64,000 nucleotides of DNA. Origin: Neoceratodus forsteri. Its lineage: Eukaryota; Chordata; Ceratodontiformes; Ceratodontidae. The first letter of the stretch is position 1; every line of letters begins with the position of its first letter. A program made the translations under genes and the position numbers. Shown one piece after another: positions 10,600 to 20,716 of this stretch. Where the stretch lies: contig CM028129.1 in assembly GCA_016271365.2 (NCBI GenBank), positions 841,916,001 through 841,980,000 of the forward strand. The letters are read 5' to 3'. The notes under the pieces are model-generated. The model was not told the DNA's origin, made no database searches, and saw only the letters and a list, made by a program, of their open reading frames with translations.

Positions 10600-11960
10600 C
10601 TTTAATGCACCAGTTAAGGTTCAACCTACTGCTACAAAAGTAGGGAAATTTGGCATTAGGGTTTCCAACCCAACTCCCCACCTTCCCAAGCAGAAAAAGG
10701 ACTTGATCTCTCACGCAACCAGACACAGCCATTATCAGGCAAGGCAAACAACAGATAACTCTTTCCAGATGACAAAAATCTAGTAGCACTGATGTGCTAC
10801 CTTTGTGGATTTATATCTGTGATACACACACTGCAAGACATATACAGTCACTTCTGGTTGCAGATAGAAATCCACAATTCTTGAATCACAACACTGCTTC
10901 TGTGTGCAGAAGCACAGCATTCTGCAGCCATGGATACAAATCCATGGCACTCAAATTGCAAAACTCATATTGCAGGAGAGCTGGATGTCAATTAGGCTCT
11001 GTGGTGATACTGTAGGTAGGGAAAAATGGGCAGACTGGATAGGCCAAGCAGTTCTTATCTACCATCAAAATCTGTGTTTTTAAGTTCTTTTGTTTGCAGA
11101 AGCACAGGCCTCTGAGAAGCATGCATTTCTGCAGCCAGAGATATAAAACATATACATACACCTCTGGCTGCTGAAGAGCAGGCTCCCTGAAATCCATAAT
11201 ACACAAAATACAACACTACTGTCTGCAGAAGCACAGGCCCCTGAGGGTGTCAGAAATACACTCTGACTTTTGACTGCAGAACAGCAGGCACCTATCAGGC
11301 CTGCACTTCCGTAGCTGCATATATAAATGCATGATACCTAAATTCCAACAGTACTTCTGTCTGCAGAAATGCAGGCCCCTGTAGGGGCCAGTGAATCTGC
11401 AACCTCGTGTCTGCAGTCATGGGTATTTATACATGCTGTAAGACAGACACACTCAGTTGTGGCTGCAGAAGCACAGGCCCCCTACTTTTGTGTCAGTGAG
11501 CTGAACCCTAATTAAGATTCATCCTAATGCCAGAAAAGTAGGAAAATGGGGTATTTGGGTTTCCAGCCCCAACCAGCAGCAAAAGGAGAAGACCACACAA
11601 GTAACCACAGAGAGCCATTAACAGGTAAGACAAATGACATACACCTGTTTCCAGATGACAAAAATATGGTAGCACTGATATGGTACCTTTGAAAATATCC
11701 ATGTAGTGTGCTGCACTTAAAAAAATACTCCATTAGTGCTGTTTAGAAATGTAACAGTGTGGGTGTGTTTTCCAGTGTGCATGTATATTTACAGGGGCAT
11801 GCACTTCTGACAGAAGTAGTATTCTCATTTGTGGATTGTGGATTTCTATCTGCAGCCAGAAGTGGGAGTACATGTTTTACACTGTGCATGTGTATCTTTG
11901 GCCATAAAGTGCTGTCCCCACAGGAGCCTGTTCTTCTACAGACAGGTGGAAGACTAGGTT
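10600..11960. repeat. Composite repeat, copy 2
   Basis: It starts with TTAATGCACCAGTTAAGGTT and continues with the same end sequence as copy 1 (ACAAAAGTAGGGAAATTTGG, GGGTTTCCAACCC, GGATTTATATCTGTGAT). It is followed by TGCAGAAGCACAG blocks at about 10900, 11097, 11225, 11360 and 11470. A further end sequence in the same orientation begins near 11510. A piece in the opposite orientation follows from about 11740 (GGATTTCTATCTGCAGCC). Confidence 0.6.
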
Positions 11961-12679
11961 TGCTGGCCAAAGCACCTAGCTTCACCAGGTTGCTTGAAAG
12001 GACAGAGCAAAGAACCTTACCAGATCAAGGAAAAGGATTAAGGCTTCTTTTGGCTAGGCAGATTTACTGTGAGTTGTTATTTTTATTTTGTACTCACAGG
12101 GATTGTTATTGTTTGTTGCTAACATTTTATTGCTTTATTTTTCTCTGATTCAAATTGTTGTTGCTGGGTATACCTTCTGCTACATTATTACAGGGTGTGC
12201 CTACAGGTGTGTGCTTACAGATTACTGATACTTAGATATACAGATACATACACAGTGTCAGCAGATATTGGCCTACGGCCCACCCAGTCTGCCCATTTGA
12301 ACTTGTAAGTTCACTTTATGTTTTCCTAAAAGTCTGTTGCCCCTTAACCCTGACCTCCAGAATTGTTTTATGTCTATCTTATGCATTCTTAAATCCTGTG
12401 ATTGTTTCAGCCCCCACCACTTCCTCTGGCAGGGTATTCCACTTGTACACCACCTGTTCTGTGAAGAAATTCTTCCTCACGTTTCCTCTGAATCGTCCTC
12501 CCTCCAACTTCATCCCATGCCCTCTAGTCCTGGAACATCTTTTTCACTTAAAAATAGTGTATTCCTGCACCCTGTTCCTCCCTGTAAGATACTTGTACAT
12601 CTCTATCACATCCCCTCTCTCCATCCTCTCCTCCAGGGAGTACATATTCACTTCCTTCAACCTGTCTTCATAGGACTTG

Positions 12680-13905
12680 TGATGCAATCCATGTACCATC
12701 TTTGTTGCCCTTCTCTGAACCTTCTCTACCCTATGTCCTTACATAAGTAAGGTCTCCAGAACTGTACACAGTACTCCAGGTGGGGCCTTACTAGTGTCTG
12801 GTATAGTGGAATTATGACCTCCCTTTTCCTGCAGGTGATGCCCCTGCCTATGCATCCCAGCATCCTATTTGCTTTATCTGCTGCCTTGTCACACTATTTC
12901 CCTACCCTGAGGTCATCAGAGATGATAACCACAAAATCCCTTTCCTACTTGGTGCATGCTACATCCTCACCCCCAACTGATATATTGTGCCAGGATTTTT
13001 GTGTCCCATATGCATTATCTTGCACTTCTTTGCATTGATTTTCAACTGCTAAACCCCTGACCATTCTTCAAGTTTCTGCAGGTCCCTTTTCATTCTGTCT
13101 ACACCCTCTGGTGTGTCTACTCTGTTATAGAGCTTTGATCATCAGCGAACAGGGAAATTCTGCCTTCTAGGTCCTGTGCAATGTCACTGATGAAGATGTT
13201 GCATAGGACCGGTCCCAGCACTGATCCCTGTGGTACCCCACTGGTCACTTTTCCCTCTTTGGAGTGACAGCCATTCACCACCACAATCTGTGTTCTGCCA
13301 CCCAGCCAGTTACCTACTCACCACACTACTGTCCTGCCCAAACCCATATTCCCCAGTTTGTGTAATAGTCTTCTATGTTTCACCATGTCAAAGGCCTTGC
13401 TGAAGTCCAGATAGGCCATGTCCACTGCCCTCCCCTGATCCACCTCCCTAGTCACTCAGTCAAAAAAATTCAACGAGGCTGGTCTGACATGACTTCCCCC
13501 TGGTGAAACCATGCTGCCTTGGGTCCTGTAGTCCATTGACAACTAGATGTTCCACCAATCTCTCCTTAAGTAGTGCTTCCATGATCTTCCCACTACTGAG
13601 GAGAGGCTGACTGGTCTGTAGTTCCCCGCTTCCTCTTTGTTCCTACTTTGCATAAGGGGACCACATCTGCTGTCCTCCAGTCTTTGGGTACTTACCCTGT
13701 TTCCAGTGATTGGCTAAACAGGACTGCCAGAAATTCAGCCACCACCTCTCTTAGTTCTTTAAGGCCTGGGGTGCACCCCATCTGGTCCCATTGCTTTATC
13801 AACTCTTATTACTTCCAGTTCCTTCAGGACCCTTTCGTGTGTAAAGGGACTTGTGTCCATTTCTGCACCATTCCCACCTCTTGTACTCCCTTCAGACCCA
13901 TTACC
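12680..13905 (-). pseudogene. CR1 ORF2 reverse transcriptase, frameshifted
   Basis: Read on the minus strand the region gives, in changing frames, the RT fingers, then VTSGVPQGSVLGPV (about 13,200-13,250). The catalytic motif FADD is encoded at 13,138-13,149 with both aspartates intact. The thumb region and the C-terminal part ending FTEQVVYKWN-like follow below 12,700. Several frameshifts separate these parts, so it is a dead copy. The order of motifs matches the CR1 copies at 30.8 and 37.6 kb. Confidence 0.85.
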
Positions 13906-13911
13906 CTCCTG

Positions 13912-14907
13912 TTATTCAGTAAAGACTGAGCAAAAATACCTGTTCAATATGTCAGCTTTACTGTTGTCATCCTCCATGTGGCCCCCATCCTCCCCCTTCA
14001 GTCTCACTATCCCTCCCTTTGCCTTTCTTTTTTCACTTATGTACCTGTAAAAGGTTTTGTCCCGTCTACCCACTGATTTTGCAATGTGCTCTTCTGTCTG
14101 AGCTTTGGCTTCCCTTACTGACCTCCCTACCACCCTTTGCTTCTCCTGGTACTTCTCCCTATCTCCTTCTGCCTGTGTCTTTTTGTATTGCCTGAATGCA
14201 ATCTTTTTGGCTTTCTCTTTCTCCGCTACCTCCTTGGAAAACCATAATGGCCTCCTCTTTCTTTTCGTCTTGCTAACCTGCTTAATGCATAATTCTGTTG
14301 CTCTTGTAATCCCCATTTTAAATACTGCCCACTGTTCCTCAACCCCTGATTCCTTCCCCATTCCACTTAATGCCTTTTTCAAGCATCTCCCCATTTTCCC
14401 AAAGTCTCCCCCCCTAAAATCCAGGATACATGTTTTTGTGTGGTTTGGTTCTGCTCCTTCTGTGATTTTAAACCAGAATGACTGGTGGTCACTGATCCCC
14501 AGGTGCTCCCCCACTGTTACCCCCATCACACTGTCCCTGTTTGTGAGCACAAGGTCCAATATTGCCTTCTGCCGAGTTGGTTCCATGACCAGTTGCTTGA
14601 GGAAGGCACCCTGAAGGGAGTCCAGGATAAATCTGCTCCTAGTTGAGGGTGCTGCTGGAATGCTCCAGTCCACATCTGGAATATTGAGGTCTCCAACTAG
14701 CACTACCTCACCCTTGTCTGCCATCCTTTGGATGGCTAGCATCAGCTCCCTATCTGTTTCTTCCTCCTGGGCTGGTGGTCTATAGACCACACCTGTGCAG
14801 ATGGCTGGCCCCATTTTCCTTTCCAGCTTAACCCACAGTATCTCTCCCCCATTTTGTTCCTCCTGGATCTCTGTGGCCCTTATGTCATTTTTCACATACA
14901 GTGCCAC
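13912..14907 (-). pseudogene. CR1 ORF2 N-terminal part: AP endonuclease and linker to RT
   Basis: This 331-codon open frame contains the second half of an APE-type endonuclease: VVYRPP, GDLNIPDVDWS, LDLVLTNR and the catalytic-type SDHQSFWF. A CR1-typical linker follows (LDFRGGDFGKM, TFYRYISEKRKAKGGI, ADILNRYFCSVFTE). In the family the nuclease nicks target DNA to prime reverse transcription. The start is a chance methionine; the true ORF2 start is lost with the 5' truncation. The frame ends at a stop just before the RT domain, which continues in other frames, so the element cannot make a full ORF2 protein. Confidence 0.9.
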
Positions 14908-15054
14908 TCCTCCTCCCTTCCTACCGGCCCTGTCTCTTCTGAATATCGGATGTAATCTTCTGATTCAAATTGTCATTTGCAAGGTATATCTTCTGTTAGT
15001 GCTTTATTTTTCTCTATAGCAAAGTGTTTCTTACAGGGTATATCTTCTGTGAAA

Positions 15055-15500
15055 TTATTACAGGTGGTGCTCAACACATTTTACAGTTTTATCTATTATT
15101 AGGATAAGCTTTCAGGGCTACTGCATTTGTTGCTGGCTGATTGTTTCTGCTCTTACCTCCTTGTTTCTTTCATTTGTGGTTCTTTTTCGGCAGGGGAAAG
15201 GCCCAGCTACCCAATCCCATCCCCAACCACCCCACACTACACTCCATTTATAGGGTAGCACAGTTATAACATTTCCTGTAGTAAAACAGGAAGGGGTGGA
15301 TCAGAGGGATGTCCACACAATGACCTCATTTACAGGAGCACTAGTAATTTAACTTGTTAGAACAAGTTATGTGAAAACAAACAAGTAAAACACAAACTCA
15401 AACTTTTGCTTTCATTTTCTTCCTTTGAATTACTCTGAGGAGGTTATAAACCCAGCAACTTATCTGGAATAGGTATCATTAACCGCAGGTGCTGCAGAAC
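15055..15500. other. Unassigned sequence between two CR1 elements
   Basis: No recognisable gene. The stretch is AT-rich with the words TTTGTTGCTGGCTG and CCCCAACCACCCCACAC. It may include 5' UTR of the CR1 that follows. Confidence 0.4.
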
Positions 15501-15504
15501 ACTT

Positions 15505-16408
15505 TTCAGAAGGGCAGCTTTACAGGATTTAGGACACTGTCCTACATGCTGGGCCACTGGAGATGTAAGGGCTCAGCTTCAGGCAGTATGGGCAGAGATT
15601 GCGCACCTCAAATTGCATATTCAAGAGGAAATATTTTATAAGAACTGCCCGCCATTTCCCCAAAATCCAACAGAAGCACCTCGACCAGAGAGGGTAGTTA
15701 GTCTGGGAGGTTGGCAAGTGGTTAGGAGGGGAAAATTGGGTGCCACATCACTCAGTGCTCTCCAACATATCACCTCTACAAACTGGTATCTGCCTCTACA
15801 TCCAAAATCAAACAAAGGGGCAGAGGACACTGCAGCACAGGAGCTAGCACAACAAAACTCACCCAAAACAGGAACCGAAACAAAAAAAGCAAAAAGGAAA
15901 TCCAACAAACTTCTGATCATAGGAGACTTCATGATTCAGGGAGTTGATACCTATCTCCAGCCAGGGGTAATGGTCAGATGTATCCCAGGTACACCAGCAT
16001 GGAGAGACACTGACTGCGTTGCTAAAATTGTTCAGGAAGCAGGATAAAGCATTTATGTCTTGGTACACATATGGACTAATTATCTCGCCAGCCAATCAGT
16101 TGTGGAGACCAAGGAACACCTGACCAGGCTGGGTGGCAAACTATCATCCATTTCATCTGGCATCTCCATCTCTGAGATCCTGCCAGTCTGGGGGGGGGGC
16201 AGATGGACGGAAGGTCATAAAAGGGGAGATAGGGGAGCTTAACATGTGGCTCAAGGACTGGTGCCAGGAAAAAGGAAACAAATTTGTAGGGAACGGGCAA
16301 CAGTTTTGGGAGCGAAAGTTCTTTAAATTTGATGGACTGCATCTGACTAAGGAGGGAGTCAGTGCATTGGGGCAGAAGTTTGATGTCTTTACAGAACATT
16401 TAAACTAG
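15505..16408 (+). pseudogene. CR1 ORF1: zinc-knuckle/coiled-coil plus SGNH-esterase-like domain
   Basis: The N-terminal part reads HCPTCWATG, a CxxC knuckle near 15,540. A leucine-spaced helix follows (AQLQAVWAEIAHLKLHIQEE), then a basic stretch (KKAKRKSNK). The esterase block I appears as LLIIGDFMIQGVD. In the family this is GDS, with serine as the nucleophile, so here the serine is replaced by phenylalanine. After a stop and frame change the second half reads WLKDWCQEKG and FDGLHLTKEG, which carries the Asp-x-x-His catalytic pair. CR1 ORF1 proteins are thought to bind nucleic acid and possibly lipid. This copy is broken by at least one stop (after QEAG at about 16,047) and has lost the nucleophile. 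Confidence 0.85.
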
Positions 16409-16589
16409 CAAATGGGGAGGGGGTGCAGCACCCCATATGTCGAATGGGAAGAACACCCTTCCCCTCAGCTAGTGGTCAAACAGGAGTTCAGCATATTTGT
16501 AGTTCATTTACATCACCAGGTAAGGAAAAAGGTCCAGTTCCCCATACGACACACAAGGGAAACACCAGACCTCGCCCAACAACTAACAC

Positions 16590-17372
16590 ACCAAAATCTG
16601 GCCAATGGAAAATCATGTACACAAATGCTCGCATTCAAGGAAACAAGATCCCAGACCTGCAGGCAATAATGACAAAGGCTAAACTGGACATAGTAGCCAT
16701 TAGTGAGACATGGTTTACCACTAAGCACAATTGGGAGACTTCAGTACCTGGTTATGTACTGTTCAGAAGAGACCGAGGTGCAAAAGGGGGGGGGGTGCAG
16801 TGGCCCTTTATGTCAATGAAAATATCAAAGCTACAGAAATTCAGAATACACATGAGGAGCCAGAAGAACTGTGGGTCACCCTGGAAACCAGAAATGGGAC
16901 AGCCATATGAACTGAGGTTGTGTACAGGCCTACAGACCAGGGGGAGGACATAGACACATTACTGGAAAATATACAAAACATGACAGCTAAAGGGGAGGTT
17001 CTGATAGTGGGAGACTTCAACATACCAGATACAGATTGGTCAATACCAGCAGGAACATCTGCCAGAACTAGACACATGGTAGATTCCCTGCAGGGGAGGG
17101 CCTCAAACAACTGGTACAACAACCCACAAGAGACAATGCTATCCTAGATCTAGTACTAACTAACAGGGAAGGGATCACAGATCTCCAGGTAGAAGATCAC
17201 CTGGGGGCCAGTGACCATCACATGGTATGGTTCAATTTGGCCACTAGAACTAAATCATCTCATTCCAAGGCAAAATATGGGACTTCAGAGGAGCTGACTT
17301 TGATAAGATGGGCAACAGAGTTAAAGGGGAAAGAAACATTGCTAACGGCTTAGACTATGTTCAGAAGTCATT
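16590..17372 (+). pseudogene. CR1 ORF2 endonuclease fragment
   Basis: The APE-type nuclease starts at about 16,615 with YTNAR and continues IPDLQAI, LDIVAISETWF and GYVLFRRDRG. A frameshift in a G-run near 16,790 interrupts it. It resumes as VYRPTDQGEDI, GEVLIVGDFNIPDTDWS and HMVDSLQG, and then, after another break, LDLVLTNREG and ASDHHMVWF. The conserved Glu (SETW), the NIPD aspartate and the SDHH pair are all still encoded. The element ends shortly after the nuclease. Its sequence is close to the minus-strand copy at 13.9-14.9 kb. Confidence 0.85.
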
Positions 17373-17379
17373 TGGTACG

Positions 17380-17642
17380 GTACCTTGATGGATCCTGTGA
17401 TTGCTGCAGCACCCGCGATGTTGTAAACACAGATTTTAAAATGTATTTCTTCCCCCGAAATCGCAGTGTTTACCATCGCCATGTTGTTCATGTGAGATCG
17501 CGCTCTGACATCAGTGATGGGCTCGGCCAATGAGCGCGATCGCGGGAAAGCATTGTCGTTCATGCTGTCCGCTTGCCTATGCAAACTAGCGCTGTATTAC
17601 TTTAGTTTTCCTTTGAACCTGTCATTAGCATTTCCTTTCACT
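17380..17642. other. Sequence upstream of the THAP relic
   Basis: This segment is richer in CpG than its surroundings (GCGCGATCGCGGG, GAGATCGCGCTC) and has the inverted words CGCGATG and CATCGCC. It may be the promoter or terminal part of the DNA transposon whose THAP exon follows. No terminal repeat was recognised with confidence. Confidence 0.35.
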
Positions 17643-17870
17643 ATGGTGAATTGCTATGTTGTGGGATGCTATAATGCATCAAAAAAAAAAAACGGAGTGC
17701 TGTGGCATCTCTTTTTTTCGGTCTCCCAAAAGCAGGGAGCTGGTAGCCAAGTGGAAGGCAACTGTCAGGAGGGAAAATCTGCCTGACTTGAACAGCAGGA
17801 ACACAGTTGTGCGTTCTGTTCACTTTACACCTGACAGTTTTGAAAGGGACCTGAATGTGAATATGACATT
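17643..17870 (+). pseudogene. THAP-domain exon relic (C2CH zinc-dependent DNA-binding domain)
   Basis: From ATG at 17,643 the frame reads MVNCYVVGCYNASKK, the start of a THAP domain with its first two cysteines (C-x4-C). A one-base frameshift in a T-run near 17,716 moves the rest into the next frame: ELVAKWKATVRRENL and VVRSVHFTPDSFERDL. In the family the pair in this last motif is Cys-x2-His; here the cysteine is replaced by arginine (CGT for TGT), so one zinc ligand is lost. THAP domains are found at the N-terminus of P-type and Kolobok-type transposases and of derived host proteins. No transposase core follows, so this is an isolated relic. Confidence 0.85.
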
Positions 17871-17970
17871 ATGTCTTATTTTTTTTTTCTGTCCTTCAGG
17901 TGTTTATGGCTGTCTGTCACTGTGGATTTCAATTTTGTCTGCTGCCTTCTGCTATGCATATTGTAACACA

Positions 17971-17978
17971 GACACACG

Positions 17979-18027
<49 letters not shown>
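17971..18027. repeat. (CA)n(TA)n microsatellite
   Basis: An impure (CA)n tract passes into about 15 uninterrupted TA units. It directly precedes the palindromic MITE, so the MITE may have inserted at a TA-rich target. Confidence 0.95.
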
Positions 18028-18029
<2 letters not shown>

Positions 18030-18032
18030 AGC

Positions 18033-18303
18033 AAAAAATCCATTTAATGCATTAGTTAGGTTTTCCACAATGACAAGTGAAATTGGTGTTAAAGGCCCCC
18101 CTTGGACCCCCTGCCCACACCCCCAACCGCATCGGTGTGCATTGAGTTGCCGGCCCTAACTCTCACCCCATTAGATGTGTGAAGAAGAACCCTGATGCTG
18201 GTTGGAGGTTTGGGGGTCCAAGGGGGGCTTTCAACCCTAACACCGAATTTCCTTGCTTTTGTTGCTATGGAACAACCCTAACTAATGCAATAAATGAGTT
18301 TTT
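18033..18303. repeat. About 270-bp MITE-like palindrome
   Basis: The left arm (18,033-18,115: TTTAATGCATTAGTTAGG, GGTGTTAAAGGCCCCCCTTG) and the right arm (18,212-18,303, inverted: TGCATTAGTTAGGGTTGTTC, CGGTGTTAGGG) are imperfect inverted repeats of 80-90 bp. Its ends resemble the ends of the composite repeats at 7.8 and 10.6 kb (ATGCACCAGTTAAGGTT, GGGTTTCCAACC), so these may belong to one superfamily. Confidence 0.8.
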
Positions 18304-18423
18304 GGCCTCTAATTTCCCTTCTTTTTGAGAAGGATAATGAGAAATAGTGAATGTAATGCAGCTACAGGAGCACGGGGCCCGCTCCCACCACGTGATGTCT
18401 TGTCACATAGGAACACGGTGCCT

Positions 18424-18635
18424 GCAAACGCAAATGGTAATGTGCATGGTGACACAAAGCGAAACAGAAAGATAAACAGTACTGTAGACACAAATGGTTA
18501 AAATAATGCAAACGCAAGCGCAAATGAAAATGCGAAGGGTAACGCACATGGTGCTGTAGACAGGAATAGTAAGTGAAACGGTTATGGAACCGCAAGCAGA
18601 AGAGGTAAGGGTAACAGTAATGTAAGCGCACAGGC
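18424..18635. repeat. Degenerate hexanucleotide array (about 35 units)
   Basis: Set in register, the tract reads as hexamers such as GCAAAC GCAAAT GGTAAT, then ACAAAG CGAAAC AGAAAG, and GGTAAC AGTAAT GTAAGC. The pattern is roughly three variable bases followed by A-A-pyrimidine. No insertions break the six-base phase over about 210 bp. The unit is two codons long, so the minus strand stays open in more than one frame and gives an alternating hydrophobic peptide. I regard that as a by-product. Confidence 0.75.
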
Positions 18636-18904
18636 TGGTTTTCCCCAAAAGCTACATAGAGAAAGACAGTGAGTACAAAGAATGTATGCATAATAATGGG
18701 TCTCGGAGCAGAAAATGAGGCGTTTCAATACTAAATTGCTTATATTTCAGGAACCGTACGATGTAGAAAATAAATTTAAAAGTCATATGATTTAGAACTT
18801 TCCTGGCTAGTTTTATACTTAGTCCCTGTTAGGGAGCTAAGCATTTTTCTGATGAAAAGTCCGTATCTCACACCGTTTCTGAGATACGGGCCCTAAAAGG
18901 CGCG

Positions 18905-19770
18905 GCAAACGCCGTAATGTTATTCTAGGGGAAAAAAAGAGAAATTTAGAGTGCCATAACTTTGGCTCCCTGTAATATTTTTTCACCAAGCCACAGCAAG
19001 GCACATCTGTGGGATGATGGCTTTCTTCTCTCCAAATATCAGCCCAAAAGACCAAATCATTATTTTGCAGCAGGGTGGCAAAGGATTCCTGTAATGCGGT
19101 GGATGCCGTAATGTTATCCTATGGGAAAAAGCATACATTTTGGAGTGCCGTAACTTTCCGCCCTGTAATATTTTTTCACCAGAATACTGAAAGGCACATC
19201 TGTGAGATGTTGGACGCGTTCTCTCCAAATTTCAGCCCAAAAGACCAAACCATTCCTTTGCAGCAGGGTGGCAAAGAATTGCTGTCATTTTCCCACAGCC
19301 TGGAAAAGTACTGTTGAACTTTGTGAAAGCTTTTGCAAATTCATGTGACAGTGTTGCAAGTGCGAAAGTACTTTGCGAAAGTACTTTTTCCAGAAATGTG
19401 AAAAACTTATTTCTGGGGTGTTTTACTCCAAAATAAAGACAAGCCTAACATCCTCAGGGTCTGACTAGGTGAACACAAAAAGAATTAGGTTGCTAAAGTG
19501 TCCCATGTTCAAATGGCAAGCATTTTTCTGATGACCAACTGAAAACAAAATGGCAGATTTGCGACAGTAAAAGGACCATCTGCGAAAGTAAAAACTGCAT
19601 TTGTGACACTGCCAAACTTTTTGTCAACTTTTCCCATTGACTTATAATGGGAAATTATTTTTTTAATAACTTTTGAACCGTTTAATAATTTTTCACGAAA
19701 TCTTCAAAAGGCACATTGGGGACACCGGCCGCATGTTCCCTGAAGATTTCGGACCAGTCGCACAAACTGT
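18905..19770. repeat. Degenerate tandem repeat, unit about 195 bp (two clear units, one distant)
   Basis: GCCGTAATGTTAT followed by GAGTGCC-TAACTTT and CCTGTAATATTTTTTCACC occurs at about 18,911 and again at about 19,105. Each is followed by AAGGCACATCTGTG and CAGCCCAAAAGACCAAA. A more distant unit near 19,640-19,770 keeps TAACTTTTGAACCG, TTTTTCACG and AAAGGCACAT. The tract ends in sequence resembling the composite-repeat ends (GGTAGCACTACTGTGCTACC near 19,996). Confidence 0.7.
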
Positions 19771-20019
19771 GCGACCTGTAGAGATGAGCAAAGAATTCCA
19801 AAAGTGTAAATGTGCATGCAGATCACGCTTAATAACTCCACAGCCGTATATCCAAACAATAAGAAAGCTGGCAGATCCCAAGATGTATAGTTCTTGATCG
19901 TGTATTCCAAATTTCAGGCAAATCTGTTGAACGGCTGCAGTTATTACGGTGCAAAATTATAGGTTTAACATGTAAATGGCTCCTCAACCCTAACTATGGT
20001 AGCACTACTGTGCTACCAT

Positions 20020-20352
20020 TATTTATATATCTATATATATATATATATTACATGACTGAGTAATCCTTGTGTGCTATACTGTTGTGTTGTCCTGCATTTA
20101 TATCCATTCTGTTATTCCCATATCTGTGTGTTCATTACTACAGCTGTTTCGTGATCCCCGCACTGTGCTGTCCTCATGTATGTCTATATGCCAGCTGTAT
20201 GTAGAGTCTGCTATACATGACTGTATATAGCAGTCAGAGTCAGGCTGTGGTGCCATACAGTGCAGTACTATAGCATCTTGTACCTTTGAGCCTGTCTGCG
20301 CACTGTGTGCTGTGTTACTATTCATATCTCTGTTGTTTATGTTTTCCTTCTA
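20020..20352. other. Short (TA)n tract and unassigned sequence
   Basis: A TA-rich run lies at about 20,022-20,049. The rest has no recognisable feature and leads into the 3' end of a minus-strand CR1. Confidence 0.5.
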
Positions 20353-20681
20353 TGCACGTACATGTTTTTTGTCATGCAGCATCTTGTAGTCTTGACAATA
20401 CTTGTACCCCTTTCCCAGACAGTGTCCCAGGCCCCCCACCGGTCCTTTTGTCAGCGCATTTCTGGGTCCCACCACCCTCTCAGTGAAGTAACACCTCCTC
20501 CTATCTCCACTGAGTCTACCCCCTCCCCTGCTTTCCACTTGTGTTCTGTAGTTGACCCCCTACTTTCATTTGGAACACTGTGATTCAGCCTCCCTTATTA
20601 ATCCTCTTGATGTACTTGAATACATGCATCATGCACCCAACTCCCCCGCCGTCCTTCCTCTCCTGCAGGGTGTACATTTAG

Positions 20682-20716
<35 letters not shown>

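Larger units (their letters stand above)
12240..14950 (-). mobile_element. CR1-clade LINE, 5'-truncated, endonuclease to 3' tail
   Basis: The 3' tail lies at about 12,240-12,310 (reverse complement reads GGGCAGACTGGGTGGGCC). The RT C-terminus, palm and fingers follow upward to about 13,900, then the RT-proximal linker and the endonuclease up to about 14,950, where it is cut off inside the endonuclease (GRKGGGVALYVKND). Related sequence (TCTGATTCAAATTGT, 'GTATA.CTTCTG') lies on both sides near 12,150-12,180 and 14,965-15,045. This suggests insertion into an older repeated tract. Confidence 0.9.
15500..17372 (+). mobile_element. CR1-clade LINE, 5' half (ORF1 and endonuclease), 3'-truncated
   Basis: This copy keeps ORF1 and the endonuclease part of ORF2, which most CR1 copies lack because of 5' truncation. 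It stops at about 17,372, in the linker before the RT domain, at the edge of the THAP-bearing segment. A 3' loss is unusual for target-primed insertion and suggests a later deletion or replacement by the neighbouring element. Confidence 0.85.

Noticed and set aside
14105..14614. 169-codon plus-strand frame over the CR1 endonuclease
   Set aside because: It is the antisense shadow of a clearly recognisable minus-strand CR1 ORF2 frame.
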